From Prevotellaceae bacterium UBA1720 (lineage in GTDB: Bacteria; Bacteroidota; Bacteroidia; Bacteroidales; Bacteroidaceae), in NCBI GenBank assembly GCA_002317475.1, contig DCIS01000018.1, positions 1 through 29,912 of the forward strand: a stretch of DNA of 29,912 bases, written 5' to 3'. This document shows positions 1-7,454 of the stretch, piece after piece. The translations under genes and the position numbers were made by a program. The first letter of the stretch is position 1; every line of letters begins with the position of its first letter. The notes below the pieces were generated by a model. It was not told the DNA's origin. It saw only the letters and a program-made list of their open reading frames with translations, and did not search any database.

Positions 1-45
1 GCCAGAAAGAGTCATAAGAATGTATATTACGTAATGAACAGTAGA

Positions 46-288
46 TTACTTGCTCAACCTACCAAAGGTAAGGACATAGAGTAGGGAGGTATCATAATAC
101 TTGGCCTACTTGGTTTGGTCATTCCGGAGTTGTGGGAAACTGAAGTTGATGCTGTCGACATTGATGGCCCAGATACGTTCTATCTCGAGATGATGGGTCG
201 ATGTCCAGTAGAAACTGCGAAGGGTGTCACCGCCGCATTGGCGAAGGGCAGTCTGTAAATTGTAAAGTAAACAGAGCGAATCTTGAAG
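46..288 (-). pseudogene. Decayed 3' fragment of a second copy of the membrane kinase gene
   Basis: This segment is a diverged duplicate of the last ~80 codons of the intact kinase gene at 1407-2897; the two match at most bases over about 240 bp. The copy is broken in three ways. Everything encoding the kinase domain and membrane segment is missing. One base is lost around 250-262, so the reading frame shifts just upstream of the shared QTALRQCGGD motif. A CAG-to-TAG change at 106-108 stops translation 17 codons before the ancestral end; past it the reading continues to match, ending in the same FGRLSK and a stop at 46-48. An open frame of 63 codons (106-297) remains, but its first residues are out of the ancestral frame, so I do not call it a gene. 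Similarity fades upstream of about 288. Confidence 0.85.
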
Positions 289-346
289 AGATTTCATTGA
301 CTGCCTGTGTCGGCTCTGGCCGTCATCCTATCTCCCCCTCCTTTCG

Positions 347-1246
347 TTAGTGCTTCTGAACATATTCTACATCAAGATTGAGGAGGTCGGATATTGTTGC
401 ATCATCAAGCCCTTTTGCTCGCATTCGCGCAATGTTATTTAGGTCTTTACGTTCCTCGCCAATAGCAATGCCTCGTTCCTCGCCAATAGCAATGCCTTCT
501 GCACGACCTTCTGCACGACCAGTCTCAATGACGCTGCGCTGATAGCGGAGGTTCTCCATCATGCGGTCATAGTCCTTACGCTCCTCCTCCGAGAGTTGGT
601 CAATGCGGAGTATCTCGCGTGCCTCAGCCAGACCGGGAGCTGTTGCCGTAACGGGTATCTCGCCTGATTTCAGGAAACTGATCCACTCATCTAGGTGCGT
701 CTTGGCTACCTCGTCAAACTTATCCACGCGCAACAGGTAGTACTCGGGGAAGATGTCTGATGGGGTCTCACAGTTGAAAGCGTTGCGCTGTGCATCGGAC
801 AATGTCAGCTCGTCCTTGCTATCGTGCATGCTGATGAAACGGGTCGTACCCCTGTAGGCGTAGTCATCTCCCTGGCCTAAAGAGAAGTATACAATGTTCA
901 CCGAGAACACCTTCTTGATGCTCTCGTAGGGCTCGCCTGCCTTCAGGTACTCCGAGATGACCTTGCTCGTTCCGTATGCCATACGGTGGAAGTAATCCAG
1001 TTCGCGATTGTTCTGTATCTCGAAGATCACCAGTTCACCATCATCCATTTCAGCAAGTATGTCAACACGATTGAACTTATCGGTTGATGATTCCTGGTTG
1101 CCTTCACTCTCCAACAGATTCTTGATTGTCACCTTGCGCTCCAGCAGAGAGGTCAGCAGACCCTCCACTACAACGTAGTCGGCCTTGTTCCTGAGCAGAC
1201 GCTTTATCGCCCAGTCAAATCGTACCAAATCTCTTGAGTTTGCCAT
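347..1246 (-). CDS. Rpn-family recombination-promoting nuclease / putative PD-(D/E)XK transposase
   Basis: The 299-residue protein matches the Rpn/PDDEXK_2 group that is abundant and often multicopy in Bacteroidetes. The nuclease-like core is visible as VDILAEM with Asp62, followed by FEIQ with Glu76 and Gln78, the E-x-Q form of the PD-(D/E)XK motif. The N-terminal RFDWAIKRLLRNK and the stretch RELDYFHRMAYGTSKV are typical of the family. The C-terminal third is charged and helical, containing two perfect 7-8 residue repeats (GIAIGEER) and a doubled GRAEG. Family members are described as DNA endonucleases that raise recombination frequency; the cellular role of this copy is unknown. A consensus promoter lies 34 bases upstream and AAGGAAG sits just before the ATG. 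It lies between the decayed and intact kinase 3' ends, which suggests involvement in, or origin with, that duplication (inference). Confidence 0.86.
   Translation of the reverse strand: MANSRDLVRFDWAIKRLLRNKADYVVVEGLLTSLLERKVTIKNLLESEGNQESSTDKFNRVDILAEMDDGELVIFEIQNNRELDYFHRMAYGTSKVISEYLKAGEPYESIKKVFSVNIVYFSLGQGDDYAYRGTTRFISMHDSKDELTLSDAQRNAFNCETPSDIFPEYYLLRVDKFDEVAKTHLDEWISFLKSGEIPVTATAPGLAEAREILRIDQLSEEERKDYDRMMENLRYQRSVIETGRAEGRAEGIAIGEERGIAIGEERKDLNNIARMRAKGLDDATISDLLNLDVEYVQKH
450..521. repeat. Tandem repeats inside the Rpn gene (2 x 24 bp, then 2 x 12 bp)
   Basis: A 24-bp unit is repeated exactly at 450-473 and 474-497. It is followed by a 12-bp unit at 498-509 and 510-521 that differs only in its last base. 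Both unit lengths are multiples of three, so the repeats lengthen the C-terminal charged linker (GIAIGEER and GRAE) without shifting the frame. Near-identity at DNA level means the duplications are recent or kept uniform. Confidence 0.95.
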
Positions 1247-1279
1247 AGTCTACTTCCTTAAAAGGTTGCAATTATGTGG

Positions 1280-1311
1280 CAAAGATACGCATTCCGTTTC
1301 ATACCACCAAA
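1280..1311 (-). promoter_or_regulatory. Bacteroidetes-type promoter of the Rpn nuclease gene
   Basis: On the minus strand TTTG (1311-1308) is followed after exactly 20 bases by TATCTTTG (1287-1280). This is a full match to the Bacteroidetes -33 TTTG / -7 TAnnTTTG consensus. Transcription would begin about 30 bases upstream of the ATG at 1246, so the gene has its own promoter and is not simply read from the kinase operon. Confidence 0.8.
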
Positions 1312-1406
1312 TTTCTCAGTACAAAATAGAAAATACGACACCCTTCACCATCGGGACTGAGCTAAATCTTCGCAAGTTGTTTTTATATAAGGTAAGGGGT
1401 GGTAGA

Positions 1407-2897
1407 CTACTTGCTCAATCTGCCAAAGGAACGGACATGGAGTAGAGGCGTACCATAATACTTGGCCTGTTTGGTCTGGTCATTCCGGAGTTGTGGGAAA
1501 CTGAAGTTGATGCTGTCGACATTGATGGCCCAGATACGTTCTATCTCGGGATGTTGGGTCGATGTCCAGTAGAAACTTCGAAGGGTGTCACCGCCACATT
1601 GGCGAAGGGCAGTTTGAACATCGTCAAAATAGACTGAGCGAATCTTGTAGAACTCTCCGAATGCTGGCAGATAGCCCTTTGTGCCATCAGGAAACCTGAA
1701 AGCGTGGGCTATGACGATGGCAGAAGTATCTGGATTGCAGAGAAACTCCTTGTGTGTCTTAGTGTTGTTCTCACCCTGATAGTCGTGCTGAATGATAGAT
1801 TGGTCGGTATAAGAGGAGTCTGATGAACAGATAGCATCACAAAAGCCAATGCCGCCATACATCACAGAGTCAGCCTGGTTATAGAGTGCCATGCGGAACT
1901 GGCATGCAGAATCTACTACGGCTATGGCCTGTGCCTGGTAGAGTGTGTCCCATAGGGCTGCAGGAACCAATCGTCCATCCCAGTCCATAATGTAAACACC
2001 TACATGAGCACTGTCAGGCGAGATGGAAAGTGGATGACCTTCGTGCAGACGTGGATAAAGGGATGGGATGGTGGCAGGAGTAGAATTCAAGTGAAGCAAG
2101 ATGGCAAATCCTGCTATGAGTAACGCCACCCCAGACAATGCCATCAGCCTACGCTGTGTGCGATGGAAATGTGCATATAGTGCATTATGCAAAAGGCGAG
2201 CTTTAGCATATCTCCTTGATGGTATGTCTGCCGTGCAACGTTGTATGATGTAGGGTGGGAAAACCTTTGTTTTCGCTTTTTCGTTGATCCACCCCATCAG
2301 TCGACCAATGGCATAGAGGTCCGTTTTTTCAGACAATTCACCTTGATTCAACTGTTCGGGAGCAGCAAAATAGGGTGTATATCCTTTGGTGTTGTCGTAG
2401 GTGTCTGTATAGCAGAATCCAAGGTCTACCAGTTTTACTTGCTGACCAAGATCCGAGATGAGGATGTTGTCGGGCTTGATGTCAAGATGCAGTACGCGTT
2501 GATCATGTAGGTATTGAAGTCCGTCGAGCAGATCCAGTACAATCCTCCTTAATAGTTTTGTGTGTTCTGATGACAGTTGTTTCTTCTCTTCCTGGACGTT
2601 TTCCATCCATTGGGATAGTGATCTGCCTTTGACAAAGTCCATGAATATGCTACCTTGTTCGTACAGGCTATATTGTACAAGGATAGGATGTCGGAGCTGA
2701 CTGCCTACCTCGTATTCTTTCTTCAGACTTATGACATAACGTGGATTATTCGCGTACTCTGGCTTAAGACGCTTCAGAAAGTATAGTTTACCATCTATGC
2801 GAACACGATAAGTATTGCATGTGGCTCCTGTCAGGTATAAGCTTTCTTCCTCTTGTATCTGAAGGGGCTCAGTCTGCTCAAAGCTGGACACTTCCAT
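1407..2897 (-). CDS. Membrane-anchored Hanks-type serine/threonine protein kinase
   Basis: The 496-residue protein has a cytoplasmic kinase domain (about 20-245), one membrane segment (about 251-270) and an exported C-terminal domain of about 225 residues. Kinase landmarks are the ATP-binding Lys42 (YFLKRL), the catalytic loop HLDIKPDN with Asp139, Lys141 and Asn144, the metal-binding DLG (Asp158, a DFG variant), and the APE motif at 179-181. All catalytic residues are present, so activity is expected. The exported domain has five cysteines (332, 353, 357, 387, 434) and matches no family I recognise; it may sense an envelope signal (inference). Its start overlaps the stop of the upstream gene as TAATG, which indicates translational coupling. 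Its last ~80 codons are duplicated in decayed form at 46-288. Substrates are unknown. Confidence 0.88.
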   Translation of the reverse strand: MEVSSFEQTEPLQIQEEESLYLTGATCNTYRVRIDGKLYFLKRLKPEYANNPRYVISLKKEYEVGSQLRHPILVQYSLYEQGSIFMDFVKGRSLSQWMENVQEEKKQLSSEHTKLLRRIVLDLLDGLQYLHDQRVLHLDIKPDNILISDLGQQVKLVDLGFCYTDTYDNTKGYTPYFAAPEQLNQGELSEKTDLYAIGRLMGWINEKAKTKVFPPYIIQRCTADIPSRRYAKARLLHNALYAHFHRTQRRLMALSGVALLIAGFAILLHLNSTPATIPSLYPRLHEGHPLSISPDSAHVGVYIMDWDGRLVPAALWDTLYQAQAIAVVDSACQFRMALYNQADSVMYGGIGFCDAICSSDSSYTDQSIIQHDYQGENNTKTHKEFLCNPDTSAIVIAHAFRFPDGTKGYLPAFGEFYKIRSVYFDDVQTALRQCGGDTLRSFYWTSTQHPEIERIWAINVDSINFSFPQLRNDQTKQAKYYGTPLLHVRSFGRLSK

Positions 2898-3454
2898 TAT
2901 TCATTCAATAGTTTAATGGTTGAGATACCACCTTGTTTAGCCGCAGAATATGCTCCAAGGTTGTCTTTTCCTCGTAAAACCTCCTTGACAAGTAAGGGAA
3001 AGCCCAGGATGATAGTACTTAAAGAGAGCTGGTCTCCCTTTTGCAATTTGCTGTTGACTGAAGATAAAACTGAAAAACGTTCGTTGCCTTCATATTCCAA
3101 AGTTAGTACCCTGTTTGGCTGATAGGTGAGCTCTAATCTGTCGCCTTTTTCAAGGTCTGTCGCGTTAACACAATCTGGTCCATTCTCGAATGCACTGAAC
3201 ATGTCACCCTCAGAGCCATACATACTGCTCCAGTTCTCATACCCAAGGTATTCGGCTATGATATCTAAGGTCGATGTGCGTGGTTCACGATCATCGGGAA
3301 AGAAACCAAGCATTCTCTTAATTGTACTGATACCCAATAATTTCCCTGTTTTCTTTTCTATGTCGGCAACGAGATATTTGCAATCATAGGAAGATTGCAG
3401 AGAAAGCGCAGATCGTTCTCTGAGTTTGTTAATGATGTTCTGTGTGAGTTTCAC
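2897..3454 (-). CDS. Small conserved protein with DNA-binding-like N-terminus, coupled to the kinase
   Basis: I do not recognise a named family for this 185-residue protein. Its first ~80 residues (LVADIEKKTGKLLGISTIK, then STLDIIAEYLGYENW) resemble an N-terminal module seen in many Bacteroidetes hypothetical proteins that looks like a compact helix-turn-helix fold; that is pattern memory, not proof. The remaining ~100 residues are predicted to be mostly beta strand, with KGDRLELTYQPNRVLTLEYEG and QKGDQLSLS, a possible ligand- or protein-binding barrel. There is no signal peptide or membrane segment. The start codon is GTG at 3452-3454, chosen because a consensus promoter lies directly upstream. 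It ends as TAATG on the kinase start, so the two proteins are probably made in matched amounts and could be kinase partner or substrate (inference). Confidence 0.75.
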   Translation of the reverse strand: MKLTQNIINKLRERSALSLQSSYDCKYLVADIEKKTGKLLGISTIKRMLGFFPDDREPRTSTLDIIAEYLGYENWSSMYGSEGDMFSAFENGPDCVNATDLEKGDRLELTYQPNRVLTLEYEGNERFSVLSSVNSKLQKGDQLSLSTIILGFPLLVKEVLRGKDNLGAYSAAKQGGISTIKLLNE

Positions 3455-3483
3455 GTTGTATATGTTCTTTTTATAGCTTTTTA

Positions 3484-3515
3484 CAAATTTAGTTATATTA
3501 TTTCATAACAGCAAA
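3484..3515 (-). promoter_or_regulatory. Promoter of the two-gene kinase operon
   Basis: TTTG (3515-3512) and TAAATTTG (3491-3484) are separated by exactly 20 bases on the minus strand, a full match to the Bacteroidetes consensus. The expected start of transcription is about 25 bases upstream of the GTG start at 3454, which supports that start codon. Confidence 0.8.
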
Positions 3516-3583
3516 TAATCGTGCCAATTGTTGACAAATGGGCGAAATGGGCGATAAAAATGCTTATCAAAGAACCTTTTTCT

Positions 3584-3601
3584 ATTTCTTACATAAGAAA
3601 T
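3584..3601. repeat. Perfect short palindrome downstream of the ATPase gene
   Basis: ATTTCTTA and TAAGAAAT form 8-bp arms around two bases. The site lies between the end of the ATPase gene (3676) and the promoter of the kinase operon. There is no clear T-run after it on the minus strand, so it is a weak terminator candidate; an operator for the kinase operon is equally possible. The rest of 3516-3675 shows nothing else except a doubled 9-mer ATGGGCGAA-like stretch near 3538-3554. Confidence 0.4.
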
Positions 3602-3675
3602 GACAAATGACAAACTACCTCAGCCTTCGCATACTGTCGATGGATGAGCCAAGCATGCTGCCTTTCTCTTGGAAA

Positions 3676-5106
3676 CTATAGTTCTAAGAATAGGTGCCTT
3701 GAGGTGACCTGGGAGTGAATGATACTATTGTTTGTGGAGTTCTTTAGTCCAGATGGCGTAACCATCGTCAGAACTACTCCACGATGATTACCTGTAACAT
3801 CCATGAACAACTGGCGCCTGTCTATGAGACGCTGTGCATAGTCCTTGCTTATAGCATATGGCAATTCTGAGAATTTCATCTCGCATAAATGTGTCATTTT
3901 GTCAACTCGCTTTATTACCAAATCAACTTGTGCACGTGGACCCTCGGTAGGCGTGTGCCTCCATGCAGATGATTCGGTTGCAATGCCCGAAATGCCAAGG
4001 GCATGCTTGATCTGTGGCAGATGACGGAGGCAGAGTTGCTCGAAGCTGAATCCTTCCCATGTGGCTATGGAACGGTCTTGGAAGTGATGTTGCCAGTATT
4101 GCTCGTCTCGGCTGTGATTGTTGCGCATGAACCTGAAATAGAATAGAGTATAGAAGTCGCTTAGGCGATAGAGTGTCTGACGACTCACGTTGCCAAACTG
4201 CTGATATGAAACAATGAAATCGCAATTTTCAAGGTTGTCTAACATCTTGCTGAGCCCGCCACCTGAGTATCCTGTTGATTCTTCAATTTCAGATCGAGTA
4301 TAACCTTCACGTTTGGAGTAGAGAAATTCAACAATCCTTATGTATCTGTCTGCTTTTTTGAATAAAGCACTATATAGTTCGTTGAATTCATCTGTAAGAT
4401 CGCCTCCGGTCTGGAACAGCAGGTTATCCACGTTCTGTACAAACGAGAGGTACGGACGCAAGAGGCTGAGGTAATATGGCACACCGCCAAATACCATGTA
4501 GCATTGTATGATGGTATAGTCGTCCCAACTAAATCCGTGTGCCTGAAGATATTGGCGGCACTCGCCTAGATAGAATGGTCTGATGTAAAGTCGATGTGTA
4601 ATACGGTTGTGAAGACCACCCTGATTTTCTTCCATCTTTTCCCTCATCCAGGACGTGGCACTTCCACATGCAATGAATACTATGTCATCTCTGTTCTGAA
4701 CCCAATTTGCCCAGAAATATTCCAGTTCATCTACCAGTTCGCTACCATGTGTGTCTGCCCATGGTAGTTCGTCAAAGAACAGAACTTTGCGTTGGTCGTG
4801 ACAGTTTTCAAGATATTTTTGCAACTGTACAAAAGCCTCATGCCAATTTGAGAGCAGTGGAATGTCTGTTTTTCCGGAGAAGCGGATCAGAGCTTCACGA
4901 AAGTTTGACAGTTGCGTTGGCTTGTTCTTCCTATGTGCACCAACAAAGTGAAAACTATATCTGTCATTAAAGAAACTGCGTACGAGGAATGTCTTTCCAA
5001 CTCGTCTTCTGCCTTTTAGAATAATCAGTTCCGACCGATTGGATTGCACGGCCCACTCCAGTTCATGCAATTCTTTTTCCCGACCAATAATCTTTTCAAG
5101 TGCCAT
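3676..5106 (-). CDS. AAA-type ATPase with DUF234 / PD-(D/E)XK-like C-terminal domain
   Basis: The 476-residue product opens with GREKELHELEWA and Walker A GRRRVGKT (residues 32-39), then Walker B VLFFDELPW (Asp112, Glu113). This is the ATPase group often named archaeal-type ATPase. A winged-helix-like region (TRSEIEESTGYSGGGLSKML) follows. The C-terminus holds WEGFSFEQLC and VDLVIKR...CEMKFSE, where Asp395, Glu409 and Lys411 spell a PD-(D/E)XK nuclease-like motif typical of DUF234. An in-frame TTG/ATG-type extension upstream to 5169 is possible, but the promoter -7 box at 5135-5142 lies within it, so I start at 5106. Its role is unknown; the family is common, mobile and sometimes linked to genome defence or nucleic-acid handling (inference). 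It stands alone with its own promoter. Confidence 0.85.
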   Translation of the reverse strand: MALEKIIGREKELHELEWAVQSNRSELIILKGRRRVGKTFLVRSFFNDRYSFHFVGAHRKNKPTQLSNFREALIRFSGKTDIPLLSNWHEAFVQLQKYLENCHDQRKVLFFDELPWADTHGSELVDELEYFWANWVQNRDDIVFIACGSATSWMREKMEENQGGLHNRITHRLYIRPFYLGECRQYLQAHGFSWDDYTIIQCYMVFGGVPYYLSLLRPYLSFVQNVDNLLFQTGGDLTDEFNELYSALFKKADRYIRIVEFLYSKREGYTRSEIEESTGYSGGGLSKMLDNLENCDFIVSYQQFGNVSRQTLYRLSDFYTLFYFRFMRNNHSRDEQYWQHHFQDRSIATWEGFSFEQLCLRHLPQIKHALGISGIATESSAWRHTPTEGPRAQVDLVIKRVDKMTHLCEMKFSELPYAISKDYAQRLIDRRQLFMDVTGNHRGVVLTMVTPSGLKNSTNNSIIHSQVTSRHLFLEL

Positions 5107-5134
5107 ATCTGTTGACGTTAATATTTGTACGTTG

Positions 5135-5166
5135 CAAAGATAGAAAACAAATGAAGAAGTTGCAAG
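5135..5166 (-). promoter_or_regulatory. Promoter of the ATPase gene
   Basis: TATCTTTG (5142-5135) is a perfect -7 box on the minus strand. The -33 position 20 bases upstream reads CTTG (5166-5163), three of four matches. The site decides the start codon of the downstream gene at 5106. Confidence 0.65.
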
Positions 5167-5178
5167 CAAATAACCCTA

Positions 5179-5275
5179 ATTTTGTCCGTAAGTGTTGTTT
5201 TTGACCAATATGTGGATGAAAACAAGGTGATTTTTGTCCGTAAGTGGTATTTTTGACCCACTTGTGGACAAAAAT
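5179..5275. repeat. Two hairpin-forming repeat units after sufD
   Basis: Two copies of a roughly 45-base element with a period of 52 bases start at 5181 and 5233 (TTTGTCCGTAAGTG followed by TTTTTGACC). The second copy is an almost perfect inverted repeat: arms 5230-5247 and 5258-5275 match at 16 of 18 positions around 10 bases. The two differences are G-T pairs, so the plus-strand RNA could form an unbroken 18-bp stem. The first copy folds less well. It lies just after the sufD stop and is the likely end of the long rimP-to-suf transcript, though the stem is AT-rich and atypical. Confidence 0.75.
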
Positions 5276-5284
5276 GAGCAACCT

Positions 5285-6624
5285 TTACTTGCAGAGCTTG
5301 CAACCTTCACACTTGTTCAGCTCGCCACGGAAGCGCTTGTCCACAAGGTAGTGGAGGCGGTCACGGAGGGCTTCGAGTTGGATGGTGTGGAGAACATCGC
5401 TGGCAAAGGCGAACTTGAGGAGCATGCGAGCCTCCTCTAGGGGTATACCGCGCTGGCGCATGTAGAAGAGGGCCTGGTCGCCAAGCTGACCAACGGTGCT
5501 GCCGTGGCTACACTTGACATCATCGGCATAGATCTCGAGCATAGGCTGGGTGTACATACGTGCCTCCTTGCTGCCAACGAGGTTGGCATTGGTTTCCTGC
5601 GAGGTGGTTTTCTGGGCTCCCTCGCGCACTAGAACGCGGCCGGCAAAGGCACAGGTGGCCTGGTCGTCCAAGACGTACTTATAGAGCTCGTGACTCTGAC
5701 AGTTGGCGGCACGGTGGTCGATGAGGGTGTTGTTGTCCACGCGCTGCTGCTTGTCAGCTATGACAAGGCCATTGAGTGTGGTCTCTGCGTACTCACCGGA
5801 GAGGGTGAGGTCGGTACGATTGCGCGTGATTCCGTTGTGCAGGGTGATGCTATCGAGTACGGCGGTGCTGTAGCGAGCCTGATCGGCGTAGAGATTGCTG
5901 AAACGGTGATTCTTGGTGTGTGTCTCCTCAAGTTCGTAGAGTTCGAGATGTGCATTCTCGCCCACGAAGACCTCCGTGACCTGGGTGGTGAGGAAGTCGC
6001 GGTCATCGACAGCATGATCGCAGAAGAGGAGCTTGGCTTGTGCGCCCTCCTCGAGGATGACGAGGACACGACGGTTGACCATCAGATCGACATCGCTGCG
6101 CAGGATATTGACTACCTGAATGGGGCGTTCCACGATGATGCCTTTGGGGACGTAGACCAGCAGTCCGTCTTGTACCAGCATGGTGTTGAGGGCGTTGATG
6201 GCATCCTTGTGTGTACGAGCCAGCGTACCATAGTATTTCTCTATGAGATCAGCATGCTGCTCGGCTGCCTCCTTCAGTGAACCCACGATGACGCCTTCGG
6301 GCAGGGCAACACTGGGCTTTGCCTTCTCGTTGAACTGGTCATTGATCATGAAATAGAGCGAGGTGCTGAGATTGGGCACGTCACACTTGAAGGCGTCATA
6401 GGGATTGACGGGTATGTGGAGGCGGTTGAGGTTCAGTCCGTAGTTGGGAGCGAAGGCCTCAGCCACATCGGTATACTTGTAGCGCTCCACCTTGCGGGTA
6501 GGGAACCCTTGGCGCAGGAAGTCCTCGAAGGCTTGCTGGCGAAGGGCATTGAGAGCAGGTGCCGAATGGTGGCAAAGCATCTCACGGCATTGCTGGTAGA
6601 GCTCTATATACTGCTGTTCGGCAC

Positions 6625-6628
<4 letters not shown>
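5285..6628 (-). CDS. sufD: Fe-S cluster assembly protein SufD
   Basis: This 447-residue protein is the SufD subunit of the SufBC2D scaffold that builds iron-sulfur clusters in the cytoplasm. The beta-helix core is recognisable in the stretch from LVYVPKGIIVERPIQV to LNGLVIADKQQRVDNNT, then DHRAANCQSHELYKYVLDDQA, and the C-terminal SHGSTVGQLGDQALFYMRQRGI parallels SufB. The protein ends in CEGCKLC, a Cys-rich tail that is not usually stressed for SufD and is worth noting. Its ATG overlaps the sufC stop as ATGA, so the two are translationally coupled. Its length is within the normal range. No sufS or sufE follows it; the next gene is an unrelated ATPase. Confidence 0.95.
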
Positions 6629-7377
<749 letters not shown>

Positions 7378-7419
7378 AAGTCTAACCAAGCTAAATATGT
7401 TTTAGGGTGTCAAATGTAA

Positions 7420-7452
7420 CCCACATCCCTCCCTTGGGAGGGCTTGGGTGGG
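7420..7452. repeat. GC-rich hairpin and G-quadruplex motif between sufB and sufC
   Basis: The element has nested inverted repeats: CCCTCCC/GGGAGGG around two bases, inside CCCAC/GTGGG. On the plus strand 7436-7452 reads four G-triplets spaced by 1, 3 and 1 bases, a textbook two-to-three-tetrad G-quadruplex motif. The G-rich strand is the template strand of the suf operon. It sits 43 bases upstream of the sufC ATG and 3 bases after the sufB stop, which begins at 7455. A role in partial termination, pausing or mRNA processing is plausible; alternatively it is a dispersed repeat of the genome. Confidence 0.85.
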
Positions 7453-7454
7453 CT

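Noticed and set aside
106..297. 63-codon open frame on the minus strand
   Set aside because: It is the remnant of a kinase 3' end; its first ~15 residues are frameshifted relative to the intact copy and its stop is a nonsense mutation.
1382..1399. 18-base identity (TTTTTATATAAGGTAAGG) with the end of the lactonase gene near 21302
   Set aside because: One copy is in coding sequence, flanks do not match, and AT-rich 18-mers of this kind can coincide by chance; no sign of a mobile repeat.
5690..6280. 196-codon plus-strand frame opposite sufD
   Set aside because: sufD is intact on the other strand, and this frame is an antisense shadow typical of GC-rich Bacteroidales genes.
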